From Thermothielavioides terrestris NRRL 8126 (taxonomy: Eukaryota; Ascomycota; Sordariomycetes; Sordariales; Chaetomiaceae), in NCBI RefSeq assembly GCF_000226115.1, contig NC_016460.1:2232001-2296000 (forward strand): a DNA stretch of 64,000 nt, read 5' to 3'. Under the pieces are notes generated by a model that did no database searches, was not told the DNA's origin, and worked only from the letters and a program-made list of their open reading frames with translations. The position numbers and the translations under genes are program-made. Positions 48,801 through 62,396 of the stretch are shown piece after piece. Each line of letters opens with the position of its first letter. The first letter of the stretch is position 1.

Positions 48801-50680
48801 CTATTCGCCTTCTCCTTATCGAAGAGGTCGGCGAAGTTATATAGCTCCTCTAGTAGAGCGACCTTTGGGTCTAGGTCGGTATTAGGCTAGGAGACGGCCG
48901 CTCCTAGTATAGTAGTTATCTCGTAGATACTAATGACGAGGAATATGTCTTATACCCCTTTAAACTTCTTCCTTTATACTCTATAGGCTATGCCTATAAA
49001 CACTACGCCTATAACTAGGGTAGTATTAGTTTCCTTCTACTACGAGGAGCACTTACGTATCTATAGGCCGCTTTACAAATTGACGGTAAGGACCCTATTA
49101 GCTAGGTCTAGTACAATCCTATAGTGGTTTATCTAGGAGAGCCCTAATATAACGTTATAGGTTAGCCCTAGGACTATATAGAATATAGTAGTATTAATCT
49201 ACCTATCGATGTCTATTATAACGTAGGCGATATATATAATTTTCTTTGTGATTTACACCCCTTTGACTATAATACCTAGGGTATAAGGAGTTGATAGGCT
49301 TACCTACTCGATCCCTAACCTTTAATATACTCTCTCGCTAATAGCTCTATAGCTCTAGTACCTACTATCTACTTATATATTTATAAAACTAGAGGAGTTT
49401 AGGAAAATAGAGATAAGAAAGGGGGGCTTATCTATTCTCTTTCTAATCTCTATAAACTCGTTCTATAAGTAGCTAGGTCCTTTTGGCCCTTGTACAAGAC
49501 TTTGTATAGGGACTACTCTTTTCTCTCCTCCTCCTTAGAGAGGGAGTCCTTCTTTACCTATTCTTTGGCCTTCAACTTATTGATATCGACTTAAGGAGCT
49601 AGTCTCTTGGCTAGGGCGAAGGGATAGGTAGCTACAAAGTAGCCCTAGCGCTTATAACGGATATAGGCTTTGGCCTATTGGTACACTATATATACTTCGT
49701 CATTTACCTACTTCGCTTATAGTATATTTATACCTCGTTTTCCTCTATTCTACTACTACTTTCCTCTATAACCTCTATTAGCTCCCCCCTAGGCTAGGGC
49801 AATGTAGGTTATATTGATCTCGGTTATCGGTATATCTCTATCTATATCCTTCTCTATATCTATATTGGGCCTAGGTCGCTTACCTTAGGATCGCTAGTAT
49901 TGTTCCTCTAGGCGAAAGGCCTTTAGGTCGATAGCGATCTTATAGTATTTTACAATAGCCGTAGTATAGTCGTTCTATAGGACCCTCTATCCTACCGCGA
50001 TATACTTCAACTTTAAGGAGAGGTATCGTTATAGTTTAATAAATTGTACTTCGTCGCTTTAATTAAGTCCTCTAGCCTTCGATAGCTTCGCCTCGAAGTG
50101 AACAATAAAGGAGGAGAACGGCTTATTGTCTCTTTAACGAAGTATATCTAGCTTCGTTAAGGCTATAACCTACTTATAGAGGTCTATATAGACTATTGCG
50201 AGATACTTAAGAAACGCTTCTAAGTTATAGTTGTAGCTAGGTCCTTCCAACTTATAGAAGGCTACAACCTTAGCCTAGACCCCCCAGCTAAGGTTCCTCT
50301 AAATAAATACCTATTGGTTGCAGGGACCCTCGATAAAGTCCTAGTCCACTACTAGGACATATACTATTATAGCCTTTTAGGCGGCAAAGAGCTCCTTTTT
50401 GCTATCGAAGGGTTGTCCTATAGGGAGGCGCTTCCGCTATGTCTAGGAAGCTACTAGAGCCGCGGCGTTAGTCGTTGGAGCTAGGGCGTTAGCTACTGTA
50501 GGGGTATTTATAGTCTGAGCTACGGCAATCTAAGCTATACGAAGTTCCTCAATAGTTACGTTCTATCGTATAATCGTCTCCTATAGGAGCTAGAAGTGTT
50601 CGTAGACCTAATCTAGGTTTAGGACCTATAGGACGCCTAGGTTGTTTATAGTGACGTCCGGTCCGCTCGGTACTAGCGTC
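45890..50680 (-). pseudogene. gag-pol relic of gypsy-1 copy 2
   Basis: Minus-strand counterpart of the copy 1 frames: Gag starting near 50,510, a zinc-knuckle region near 49,650, RT loop YLND near 48,260, integrase near 46,900-47,000 and chromodomain near 45,930. Equal total length to copy 1 shows that no net indels have accumulated. Confidence 0.8.
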
Positions 50681-50752
50681 GAAACGCCTAGCGTACTACT
50701 CTCGTCTACGCCTAGAAGCAATAGCTGCTCTATCTACTGAAGGTAGTTGAAC

Positions 50753-51012
50753 TATAATATACTGGCCTTATAGCGTTTGTAGATAAGCGTACGATGTTCT
50801 ATTCAACTACTTTAAGGAGAGAAAAGGAGAAGTATAGGCTGCGGTTCTTGTACGTAGAGTTTTTAGGGGCTCGTGTATAGGGGGCTCGGGCCGATGTTAT
50901 TCTGGGCGCGAGGCAGGTCCGCCTCGGGCCTGTGGCGGGCCCGTTATAGGAGCGCTGTGGATCCTAGGCGTAGCCCTATATACCTAGCCCAGGTATAGCC
51001 CGGTCCGTAACA
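50753..51012 (-). repeat. 5' LTR of gypsy-1 copy 2
   Basis: 260 bp; the self-complementary primer site lies just left of it on the plus strand (AAGGTAGTTGAAC at about 50,740-50,752). Confidence 0.92.
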
Positions 51013-51017
51013 ATAAT

Positions 51018-54000
51018 ATATCTTTGTAATAGCGTCTATATAATCAATCCGTTCTACTACTTCCTTCTAATACTACTATCTAAGGATACTAATAGCTTTA
51101 ACGAAGACAACGGTACCCTTCTTATAGTGAAGTATATCTAGGATAAAGCGTAGTTTAAAGCTATATACCAACTTGTTCAACGATCTTCTAATAGTAACTA
51201 TAAATATATTGTTAAGGTTGTACTATAATATAAAGAGAAGTAGAGGCTATAGCGTTCCTAGTTTTTCTATAGCTTCTATATAGATAGCGATTTCTATCGT
51301 CTAGTTCGTCCTCTCTAACTAACTATCTATCTAAGGGTAATAAGCTATCGAGAAAAGGAGGTTAACGCCTAGAATATAAAAGATTTCTTTCTATAGGTTA
51401 AAGGTGAACTTAGTGTCTTAGTTGCTAATAATTTATACTAGGAGTCCCTAATTTATATATATCAATGCTCTAAAGATTATAACTACCTATTCCTCTACTA
51501 ACATTTTGTCGTTTCTAGCTATAAGAAGCTTCTTTTTACTAAACTTATAGATAATAGTATATATAGCGTTAAGGATTAAGTACTTTTTTATTGACTACGA
51601 TATCCCTTTAGAGGGTATAGTAGGTAAACCGACGATAAAGTCTATAGTAATAGTATAGAAAGGCTATAATAGCGTCTAAATAGGCTAAAGGTCTCTAAGC
51701 TTTAGTTCTCTCAAGGTCTAGTTCTCTCTATATATAGGGTAGTGCCAAATATACTTATATACTATCTAGCGCTTTTAGTTAAATGTAAATACTAAGAGAT
51801 TTACTATTATATTGTCTATACTAAAGTAGTAAATATTGTTGTATACAATAGTAAGAATGTCTTTGATATAGCTACTAAGGATATAAAGCTTCTTTACTCC
51901 TTTATAGTCGATATAGTAGAGGAGACTATCCTTTAGTTTATAGGGTCTAAGCTATAGCTTTCGGTACTACTTTCTTTATAGCTCTCTTTCTCACTCTTTA
52001 TATTCTCTCTACTTAGCGATCTTCTTAGCTTGTTCTTCTATATTGTAGAGACTTCTAATAATCTTATTATACTAATAGTCGTTAAGGTAAGCTATAGTCA
52101 GCTTAGCTTTAAACTTGTTACTAATAACTAGTTCGAAGGTACTAGTATCTATAGTATAACATTCCTTAGTGTCGATCTAGGTAGCGGACCAAATGTCCTT
52201 TAGTTCATTGGTAGCGTCTTAGGTTTCGTCAAGGGCGTCCTCCTCGAAGGTCGGCAAATATAACAAAGCGTCTAGTACAACGTTGAGCTTTTCTAATATA
52301 TAGAAGATATTAAGGTCGAACTAGGATAGCTAGTTTATAGCGTTAGCGAGCTTTAGGTTAGCCTTTACAAGGTCTATAGTAGCGAAAGATATATACTTTA
52401 CAATACCTCTAGTCGCTATATAGTCTATTAGGATATTTATAGGGTATTAGTTTAACTATACTATTTTCTAGAGCTTCCTAACTACCTATACAACAGTAGC
52501 GACTTCTACTTCTGTACTTCTATACTTCCTTTCTACATTGGAAGTTAAATAGAACAAGAATATAATAGGCTAGATCTTACTACTTGAAATATCTTAGCCA
52601 AAGATACTAGTACCATCCTATTCGCTATAGAGTTGAAAGACGATTACTCTATATCCTTTGCTACTTATATCGAGCTTAATAAATAGTGGTTTATTAGAAT
52701 AGTAATAATATAGGAAGTACTATTTATATAGATATTCCTATAGCAATCTAAAGGACTCTAGTTCCATTAGTATAGGCTTAAACTTAGTGTTCAAAGTAAA
52801 TACTTTCTTAGCGTTCTTCGACTTAGCGATAAGAAGATCTCCACTTACTCTCTTTTAGGTAAAGAGCTTAGTCTTATAGTCCTATAAAGGCTATACTTTT
52901 ACTATATACTATAGGATACCCTTATATAGCTATCCAGCTATACTAAGGTACTATTCTAAGGTCTTAAGGGTATTAGAGAACTTAAGTTTCTTAAATATAG
53001 CAATCCTATCATCTATCTTAGCTACTCCTTCGCTATTGACTATATAGCTAAGAAGTCTTATTGATAGGTAGGCTACAAAGGATTTTTCTACTAAAATATA
53101 AATATATACCTTGTCGAGGATATCGAAAACCGTTTTAATATACTTAAGATACTCCTCTATATTCTTATTAGCAATAATGATATCGTCGATATAGGCGTAG
53201 ACAAAGTGCTTATACTTATAGAACAAGTAGTCTATAAAACGCTATATAAAAGCTAGTAAATTTTTAAATCCTATTAGTACAACGTTTAAGCGTTCTAAAC
53301 CTCTAGGACCAATGACCACTATATAGTTATAGTGTTCTTCTACAATTAGAAGCTAGAAGAAGAATCTAAAGGCGTCGAATACTATAAAGATTATATTGCT
53401 TGTCATTATATTTATAATATCGTCTTAGTTAGGCAATAGGTATATATCTAGTACTACCAACGTATTTAGAGGCTAGAGGTCTACTATAGCTTTGTTTTTC
53501 ATTTTTCTAGCAACTATATAGTAGACTATAAAGACTAGATAAGCAACAAGGGTTAGCTAGTCTATATAGTCTATCTTTCTTTATATATATAGTTTATTGT
53601 ATTCTTCGTCGACAATCGCTTAGTCTTTAGCGTTTAGTGGGTAAACCCAAATAGGCTTAAGCTGATTCTACTATCCGTTAACAAGTGGAATTCTTATCTT
53701 CTAATCCTCTAGTATAGGAACAATACTATAGTTATAAAAGACGTTATACTTATCTAGCAGTGCCTTCATCTCTTCTATATACCGTTTGTCCCTACTATAG
53801 ACGCTCACCCCTACTACTAACTTAATATATAGGATATCGTCTAGTTTCTCGATACTATAGGATGACGTATAGAACTCTTGCTTAGTAGGTAGCTTATACT
53901 CATCCTCTATCAATGTCTCTATTATCGATTCCTTACCGCTAGGCTCCTATTGTATAGTTGTTGTTATCTATATATATTTATCGTCTACAACGTTATCCTA

Positions 54001-54800
54001 GGTCTATTATATAAAGTTCTATACCATTGCCTAGATGTCCTCCTCTAGGCTATACTAAAGAAGGTGTCTAATATACTATCCTTCGACAATAGTGATTAGG
54101 CGAACGGTGTTATTCTTTATAATAGCCTAGTATACGCTCTTTATATCTATAATAGCGTCTAGTATACCTTCGACGTATAAAGCAAAGTAGAGCTTGTATT
54201 TCTAGCTACCTAGATTATCGTTATCAGTGTCTATAGGCTCGAATATAGTCTTAATTAGATATTCGATTATAGGTACAACTATTACAATATTTATAGCTTT
54301 CACCTTCTAGATTATTCTTTTCCGTTCTATACGTACTCTCACCTTTATATTGTAAACGGACTAGAAGTAATAGATAGACGTATTGAGGTCAATCTTTACT
54401 CTATTATAGAGTATAAAGTCAGTTCTAATCAACAGTTTCGCTTCTAAACCTTCAATGATATCAGCTATTATAGTAAAGTAACTATCTACATTAGTATTAT
54501 AGACGATTCTTTAGATATAGAAGTTAAATTCAACTTACTTTTTAACTTTGGTATAGGCTCCAACGCCTTTAATAAAGTATAGCTTTACATTAATCTAATA
54601 TAGGTTCTTAGCCCACTTAGAAATAAACTCCTTATCGACGAAGTTGGTATTGCTACCTATATCGAAGTAAACCTTAGTGCCTAGCTCGCCTAGGTTTATA
54701 CTAATGTTGATTATAAGGTATATAGCTTACTTATCTAATGCTTTCAATAGCGGTATATATAGCTATACTTCTACGATCTATCCTTTAGTTAGTATAAAGT
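51018..54800 (-). pseudogene. Gypsy-2 C: pol relic (protease, RT, RNase H, start of integrase)
   Basis: Minus strand: a protease-like DIGSNTNFVD at about 54,640-54,670; a segment of open frame at 53,701-53,913; and an RT stretch of 91 codons still open at 52,951-53,226 with the catalytic loop YIDD intact and the following LVEKSFVAYLSIRLLSYIVNSEG typical of gypsy RT (positions about 53,020-53,100). RNase H and integrase would follow to 51,018, where gypsy-1 copy 2 interrupts the element. Confidence 0.75.
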
Positions 54801-57500
54801 TTATATCTTTACTATTAAGCTTGTCTTCGTTATTATTAAGGTCGTACTAGTAGTCCATTTAAGGTTGTATAGGTTTACACTTATCTTCGTCGCTATTGTC
54901 AGCTATATACTTGAAAAGCTTACAACGTATTGCGAAGACTTTACTATAAGTAGTACATTGCTAAATCTATAGGAGCTATTATAGCAATTTATTCTAAGTT
55001 GGTCTAGGCTAGCGAAAGGTGTAATATAAATAGTAAGAACTGTCGGCTTCTTTGTCTTCTAATTCCTTGTCCTTAGCTTCAATATCGTATTCGTCGATAA
55101 AAATGTACCTAGTCTTTTCTAGTATTTTATAGTAAAGGTTGGCATCTTCGTTATCTCCTATTACTATAATCTCGCTATAGTATAAGAAAGTACTATTTTC
55201 GAACTACTTCTTATATATATATATTCAAATCTATTAGAGTCGTTAAGGTCGTCTTCCCTAGTTGCTATTGTCGCCTCTTCTCTAGCTATTGAATGATCTA
55301 ACTCCTCCTCTACAATCGTTGAATAGTCAGTATCCTCTTCTACATCTAGTTGTACTATAGAAGTTTTAGTTATCGAATAGCTATACTTAGTCACTATCTC
55401 TATACTAATTATTTCTAGGTCATTAGGGTTTGTCTCTATCTCTTCTCTAAGGATTATAATATCCTTTTCTACCTCTTCCTATCTAGAAGGCTCTACTATC
55501 CTCCTAGTCGTCTCCTCGTCTTTTATCGTTGTACTCTATATCTATATTGTTAGCAATAGGACTATAGCCGATAATACGGCCTTTAGCGACGTCTTAGCGG
55601 AACTTGTCTCTAACGATATATACTTTAGTGTCGAGGATACTAAAGAATATACTTATCTCTATAGTTATATCTAATTTAGGGTATAACTAGTAAAGTTCTA
55701 AATAGAGGTAGTTGTATAGACGTATTAGACGTTGCTCCTCGATAGTATCTCCCTAAATATATATATATTTAAAGTATTCTATAGCGAATTTCTAAACTAG
55801 CTTATCTTTATAATTGTCCTTTGCAATATACCGATTTTCGTTTAGCTATTTCTCTACTTTATATCTCTTAATACTAAACTCCTTTTTTAAACGTTTAGTC
55901 TATACTTTTATAGATATAGTCAGTGCTACCTTTTCTATAGTAGAGAGCTACTACTTATACTATTATAGCGTTAATCCTCGAAGTAGGGTCTATATCTCTA
56001 TATATAAAGTCTCTTCTCTTACTAGGTAGTATCTAATAACCTAATCTACCTACTTAACCCAAAGGTTAACGTCCCTATAATATAGCTGCTATTTATTGTA
56101 CTATAGGTCCTAGGGTTCCTTAGCCTTATTCTCTATATCTAGCTAGAAGAGACTAGTATCCTATATCTTCTATTTCAATATAGGTATAGATAGCTACGAA
56201 GATATAGTACTTCTATCCTTAGTTTTAGGCTAACGGTCTTCTACGCCTATAGCCCTATTCGCTCTTTCGATTATAACGTTTAAGTTCTCTATTATTCTAG
56301 CTATCTAGGTAAGAAAGTCCTATATAGCGAAAGTGGCTTAAATATCTATAGCTCTAGCTACTTGTCTAAAGGGTCTAGCTCCTTGTCTAGAGGGTCTAGC
56401 TACTTATCTATATAGAAAGCTTAGTATCTCTTAAAATAGTAAGGAGACACTAGAATCGACTAAACTATCTATATATTCTATTCCAAAGTTCTAGATGACT
56501 ATACCTAGTCTAGGAAGCTTAGATAGGTACTAGGATAGTTGGCTAAGCGTCTATAGCAATAGCTAGAGAACCTAGTCGAAAGTGCTAATTAACTAAGCTA
56601 TTGGAAATAATAGGTTTTCCTCTTTAGGTTATTGGTTCTAAGGCGACGGATCCTATAATCCTTTTAGCAGTCCTTAGTAACGTCTATCGAAATTATAGCT
56701 ATTAACGATATAGGTTTTACGTCCTTGTTAAAGAATAGTTGGTATATCCTAGGTTTCTAGTTGCTTCTAGAAGATTAGGCTTAATAGAGTTACTAGCTAG
56801 TTCTTAATCGGATTATATCTAGTTTTTACTAATATTTCTAGTAGTATAGCTAGTCCTAGTTACTGATCGCTAGTCCCCTAAGGCTTCGAGGTCTTTAGCG
56901 GTCCCCGACTCTCTAGTACTAAGGTTTCTAACGTTTCTTAGGTTAAGTCCTTAGTCTCTAAGACGGTATCTTTGATCCTAGGGTCTAAAATAAGGTTTTT
57001 ACTAATAGCTACTTAGACTTTACACCTAATAGATATAAAATAGGTATATAGAATATAGTTGTTAAGTATCTAAAAGGGAGGATATTCTAAGATATATAGT
57101 TCTTAAGTATATCGCTATATATAGTCGTCTCCTTCTAATACCGTCTTAAGGGATATTATAGCTTCTAGGTACTTAAGTTTCTATAGGCTAATACTAGTGA
57201 TCTACTAAACGTCGTAGATAACCCTAAAGTCTCTAATAAACTTAAGAGTCTACTATATATCCTTATAGACGTTTATATTTATAGGGCTTGACTTCGTCTA
57301 GTTTTTAACGCCTTAAAGGTACCTAGGGTTAGGTTAACAGTGTTAGTAAAGCGAACTAGTTCGTTATATAGTACGTTTCCTAAAGCTTACTCCCTTAAAA
57401 AGGAGCATTATCTACCTTAGGCATTGCTCTATACAACTTACCAAGTATAACTCGTAATATCTCCTAATCCGAACTTAGCTCCCTTCGACAAGAAGCGAAC
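54801..57500 (-). pseudogene. Gypsy-2 C: probable gag region
   Basis: By position between the primer site and the protease, this is gag. The minus strand has coding-like, Asp/Glu/Ser-rich text (for example an open 76-codon run at 55,164-55,394) broken by TAG. I could not place a convincing zinc knuckle. Confidence 0.45.
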
Positions 57501-57502
57501 AA

Positions 57503-57525
57503 GTTCGAATCGTTAGTAGGCACCA
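57503..57525 (-). other. tRNA-type primer-binding site of gypsy-2 C
   Basis: On the minus strand, two bases after the 5' LTR, TGGTGCCTACTAACG begins a site whose reverse complement ends in CACCA and contains GTTCGAATC, a T-arm signature. This is a conventional tRNA primer site, in contrast to gypsy-1. Confidence 0.65.
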
Positions 57526-57527
57526 CT

Positions 57528-57775
57528 TATTATATATAGATAGTACTTAGTGACCATCTAGCGGTAAACGTATAAAGGTAAGAAAGATCAATGCCTCTTA
57601 GCCTCGTCAACTAATAAGGCGGCACTCCTAAACACTAGTATATATTACAAAAGTATATTGATATAGTCTGCTATTCTACGAAGGGGTTATAGGCGAGGTT
57701 CCCCTTTTAAGGGAACGCTCGTCACCCCTAACCGCGGTACGGTCATGGGTGCCCTTGCCACAGTTGTATATAACA
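57528..57775 (-). repeat. 5' LTR of gypsy-2 element C
   Basis: 248 bp, same length as the 39,641 LTR; followed by the duplication TTAAT at 57,776-57,780. Confidence 0.88.
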
Positions 57776-57780
57776 TTAAT

Positions 57781-60700
57781 CTTTAATATCTAGTAATAGT
57801 ATATATTATCAAAGTCGCCTTAGAAGGCAAGACTACTAGGATCTAGGTTATTGGCTTTACTATTTGTTTTCAATATACTAATAAACTTTGCTAATTCTAT
57901 TATAGTTTTTTTAACTTCTTTAATATAGACTCGATATTTCTAGGCGAATTAAAGTAAATCCTTAGTTAATGCTTATACTACTTTTATATTTATTTATAGA
58001 GATTTAATAGCGTTATCGTTCATAGTGACTATATAGTTAGTACTGCTCGTTATATCTATAGCTTAAACGTTATTATAGTAGGTAAGTCTAAGCTCTATTA
58101 ACATTACGTTTATAGAAGGGTTGCCTTCGCCCTTAGGCAAAACGTAATACAATATAAGGATTTCAATTGCTATTAGTATATAGCTCGCTATAACTATACC
58201 TATCTCTTAGAACTCTTTAAAGGCTCTTTTGATTATACCTTTAATCCTCTAGATATATAGGTTATATATAAAACTAGCGAGCTTATTATTGAAATCCTTC
58301 TTTAGAACTATATAGTAAAACCTAGCGAATTATATCGCTAGCTTAGCTATATATTCGTTATTATAACTAAAATCTATATATATATAAGTAAGCGCTTCGT
58401 TTATAGTAGCAATATATTTGTTTATAGCTTTAGTTAGGCGCTAAGAGTACCTATATAATATATAGGTTTTCTAAAGCTCTAGGATATAGTATAGTTTAGT
58501 CGCTATATCCTCTTTATTACTAATGTAATCGGCACTATCGTCGTCGAAGACGTCTAGGTCATTGTCAATTGTAGTAGACTCGTCTTCTAACGTAATATAT
58601 AGAGCTTACTAGACTTTCTAGCGCTATACGCTAGTAGAGGTAACGTTATTAGTTTCTAGATACTTGATCCTTAGTATATATTGTAGGGGCTACTCCCCTT
58701 CTATATACTTATAAGTTAAAAAAGTTCTTAAACGCTTTTACATAGTATTGCTATCCAATACTTCGTTGTAGTCCTTATAGACTTCCTATTTATCGTTGGA
58801 CACTATAATAGGGTCTATAGTAACGTTCTACTACTACTCCTTATAGGTAGTCTCTAAGCTATTTTAGATTGCTTTAACTATATTAGCTTCTTTAATAGCT
58901 ATTATTTTATTGTTGTAAGTAGTTTTAGTAGCGACGTCTTTAGTAATAGTTCAGTAGGATATAGAAGCTTCTAGAGCGTATAAGGGAATGCTAAGTATAT
59001 TGTCGATTTTCTTTACTTCTCCTACTTACTTAGCTATAAGTTGGACGCTCTCTCTCTTTTAGGTGTTAGTAGTATAGCTTTTAGTAGGCGTCTTTCTTAT
59101 ATAGGGAGACATTTTATAAGCAACGAAGGCTAGTCGAGTGTCTTCGAATAATAGTAGCGTATACAAATATTTATAGTATATTGATATAAACGTCTATTAA
59201 TCGATTTTACAACGAATATAGATAACTCGAATATAGACTCGCTATAAGAGATAGATATATAAAGGGCAATATATAGAGAGAAGGAAAATTATAGTCGGTT
59301 ATACTAGGCTATTCTAAAGGTAAATAAAAACAAAGGAGTAGTGCCTATAGCCGATAGTAAGTGTTGCTATCTAGCGGTAGCTAGAGAATAGAAAACTATA
59401 CTCTCGAGGCTCGAAGTCCTATACCTTTATAGTAATAAAATAGACCTCTCTAACTATTTTTAGGTCAAGGCTAGTAGGAACTCTGGATATAAGAAAACTT
59501 AGCTAGGTAAAGCGTTTAACAAATTGAATAACTACGTTTTATAATAGAAAACCGCGGTGCTATTTAAATAAGGGGTAAAGGGTATAAAAGGAATAAGATC
59601 TATAGGATAGAGGATAGCGCTTATACGTCTAATAGTAGTATAGCAGTAATAGATATAACAAAGCGAATATATATCGTTAAGGAAGGTATAAGCGAATAAA
59701 ATAAAGAGAGGGAAATAGAAAAGAAGGAAAGAAGAAGTTAATAATAGTATAGCTATTACTAGTTACTACCCTTCCTCTATAGTAGCTCGATAACGATTTA
59801 GTTCTAGGATCGAGGAATCTCCTTTACTTCCTTCTATTCTTTAATAGCGATACCCTTATTACGGTATTCCTTCCCTTAGTTAATAGGGTATACCTTTTTA
59901 TACTCTTTAACAAGTTCTTTAGCGCTATTAACAAGCTAGATATATAGGATCTACTAGTCGTCCTTAGTAGTAAATCCTTTCTATTATACTAGATACTCGA
60001 CCTTAGGTCTTTAGTTTCTTTAGATAATATACCATTATACAATTCTTTCGACTTCCTATTGCTCGTCTCCATTAACGATTATAGGGCTAGGGGGTTCTAC
60101 GTTATAGCTAAAGGGATCTTTCCCCTACTCTAGTTTCTATAACTAGGAAATTGAGACTATAGGATAGACTTTCCAACTAGTTAGGAAGTTAAGCTTATAG
60201 GCGTTCTTATCGATTTTATAGACAATCTTGAATAGTCCTACCTATTATAGTAACTACTTTCGTTTAAACTTTCTTAAAAGATAGTATCTATTGTATAGTT
60301 GTAGATAAACGGTATCCCCTACTTCGAATTTAGTAGATATATACTTATCATTATAATATATCTTTGTAATAGCGCCTATATAATTGATCTATTCTACTAC
60401 TTCCTTCTAATATTGCTGTCTAAGGACACTAATAGCTTTGGCGAAGGCAACGATATCCTTTTTATAGTAAAGTATATCTAGGATAAAGCGTAGTTTAAAG
60501 CTATATACTAACTTGTTCAACGATCTTCTAATAGTGACTATAAGTATATTATTAAGGTTATACTACAATATAGGAAGAAGTAGAGGCTATAGTGTCCCTA
60601 GTTTTTCTATAGCTTCTATATAAATAGCGATTTCTACTATTTAGTTTATCCTTTCTAACTAACTATTTATCTAGGGATAATAGGCTATTAAGAAAAGGAG

Positions 60701-62396
60701 GCTAACGTCTAGGATATAAAAGATTTCTTTCTATAGGTCGGAGGTGAACTTAGTATCTTAGTCGCTAATAATTTATACTAGGAGTCTCTAATCTATATAT
60801 ATTAGCGTTTTAAAGATTATAACTACCTATTCCTCTACTAACATTTTATTATTTCTAGCTATAAGAAGCTTTTTTTTATTAAACTTATAAGTAATAGTGT
60901 ATATAGCGTTGAGGATTAAGTACTTTTTTATTAACTATAGTATCCTTTCGAAGGGTATAGTGGGTAAACCAACGATAAAATCTATAGTAATAGTATAGAA
61001 AGGCTATAGTAGCGTCCAAATTAGCTAAAGGTCTCTAGGCTTCGGTTCTCTTAAAGTTTAGTTTTCTCTATATATAGGGCAATGCCGAATATACTTATAT
61101 ACTATTTAGCGCTTTTAGTTAAATGTAAATGCTAAGAGGTTCGCTATTATATTGTTTATACCAAAGTAGTAAATATTGTTATATACAACGGTAAGAATAT
61201 CTTTGATATAGCTACTAAAGATATAAAGCTTCCTTACTTCTTTATAATCGATATAGTAGAGGAGACTATCCTTTAGTTTATAGAGTCTAAGCTATAGCTT
61301 TTGGTACTACTTTCTTTGCGACTCTCCTTCTTGCTCTTCGTATTCTCTCTACTTAGCGATCTTCTTAGCTTATTCTTCTATATTATAGAGACTCCTAATG
61401 ATCTTGTTATACTAATAGTCGTTAGAGTAAGCTATAGTTAGCTTAGCTTTGAACTTGTCATTAATAACTAGCTTAAAGGTACTAGTATCTATAGTATAGT
61501 ATTCCTTAGTGTTAATCTAGGTAGTAGACTAAATGTTCTTTAGTTCATTAGTAGCGTCTTAGGTTTCGTTAAAGGCGTCCTCCTCGAAGGTTAGTAGACG
61601 TAATAGGACGTTAAGTATAACGTTAAGCTTTCCTAGTATATAGAAAATATTAAAGTCGAACTAGGATAGCTAGTTTATAGTGTTGGCGAGCTTTAGGTTA
61701 GCCTTTATAAGGTCTATAGTAGTAAGAGACGTGTACTTTACGATACCTCTAGTCGCTATATAGTCTATTAGGATATTTATAGGGTATTAGTTTGACTATA
61801 CTATCTTCTAAAGCTTCCTAACTGCCTATACAATAGTAGCGACTTTTACTTCTATACTTCTATACTTCCTTTCTACGTTAGAGGTTAGATAGGAGAGGAA
61901 TATAATAGGCTAGATCTCGCTACTTAGGATATCTTAGCTAAAGATATTAGTACTATCCTATTTGCTATAGAGTTGAAAGACGATTGCTCTATATCCTTTG
62001 TTATTTATATTAAGCTTAATAAATAGTAGCTTATTAGGACGATAGTAGTATAGGAAGTACTATTTATATAGGTACTTCTATAGTAGCCTAAAGGACTTTA
62101 GTTCTATTAGTATAGGCTTAAATTTAGTATTTGAAGTAAATGCCTTCCTAGCGTTCTTCAACTTAGCGATAAAAAGGTCTTTGTTTACTCTCCTTTAGGT
62201 AAGGAGCTTGGTTTTATAGTCTTATAAAGGCTACGCTTTTGCTATATACTATAGAATGCCTTTATATAGCTATTTAGCTATATTAAAGTACTGCTCTAAG
62301 GTCTTAAAGGTATTAAGGAACTTAAGTTTCTTAAATATAGCGATCCTATTGTCCGTTTTAGCTACTCCTTTGCTATTGACTATATAGCTAAGTAGT
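57781..62396 (-). pseudogene. Gypsy-2 D: remainder of ORF3, chromodomain, integrase and part of RT
   Basis: Colinear on the minus strand with C 40,721-43,457 and then 51,018-about 53,050, so it shows the family without the gypsy-1 insertion at the ATAAT site (about 60,350-60,358). Ends abruptly at 62,396 in the RT region. Damaged by RIP-type stops. Confidence 0.8.

Larger units (their letters stand above)
43458..51012 (-). mobile_element. Gypsy-1 copy 2, inserted in element C
   Basis: 7,555 bp, exactly the length of copy 1 but on the minus strand. LTRs are 50,753-51,012 (5') and 43,458-43,717 (3'); the duplication ATAAT is at 43,453-43,457 and 51,013-51,017, and removing the insert rejoins element C sequence that matches D near 60,350. 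Same gag, pol, chromodomain (about 45,895-45,965) and antisense block (44,530-45,380) as copy 1. The RT loop is YLND here (about 48,258-48,270), so only one Asp codon has changed. RIP-type stops are throughout. Confidence 0.93.
39641..57775 (-). mobile_element. Gypsy-2 element C: chromodomain gypsy element inserted in D and split by gypsy-1 copy 2
   Basis: LTRs of 248 bp each (57,528-57,775 5', 39,641-39,888 3'), flanked by TTAAT (57,776-57,780 and 39,636-39,640). Without the nested 7,555-bp element and its duplication it is about 10.6 kb. Minus-strand order: 5' LTR, tRNA-type primer site, gag, protease, RT, RNase H and integrase (interrupted), chromodomain, ORF3, 3' LTR. RIP-type stops are throughout. 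The RT loop is still YIDD. Confidence 0.88.
38553..62396 (-). mobile_element. Gypsy-2 element D (outer, interrupted and 5'-truncated in view)
   Basis: Minus-strand element whose 3' LTR is 38,553-38,806. Its interior runs 38,807-39,640, is interrupted by element C, then resumes at 57,781-62,396, where it is cut at an RT-domain position by the third LTR family. Interior sequence of D matches that of C block by block: 38,807-39,635 to 39,889-40,720, 57,781-60,350 to 40,721-43,457, and from about 60,351 on to the part of C after 51,018. So D is an older copy of the same family, and its 5' part may lie beyond the window. Confidence 0.8.
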
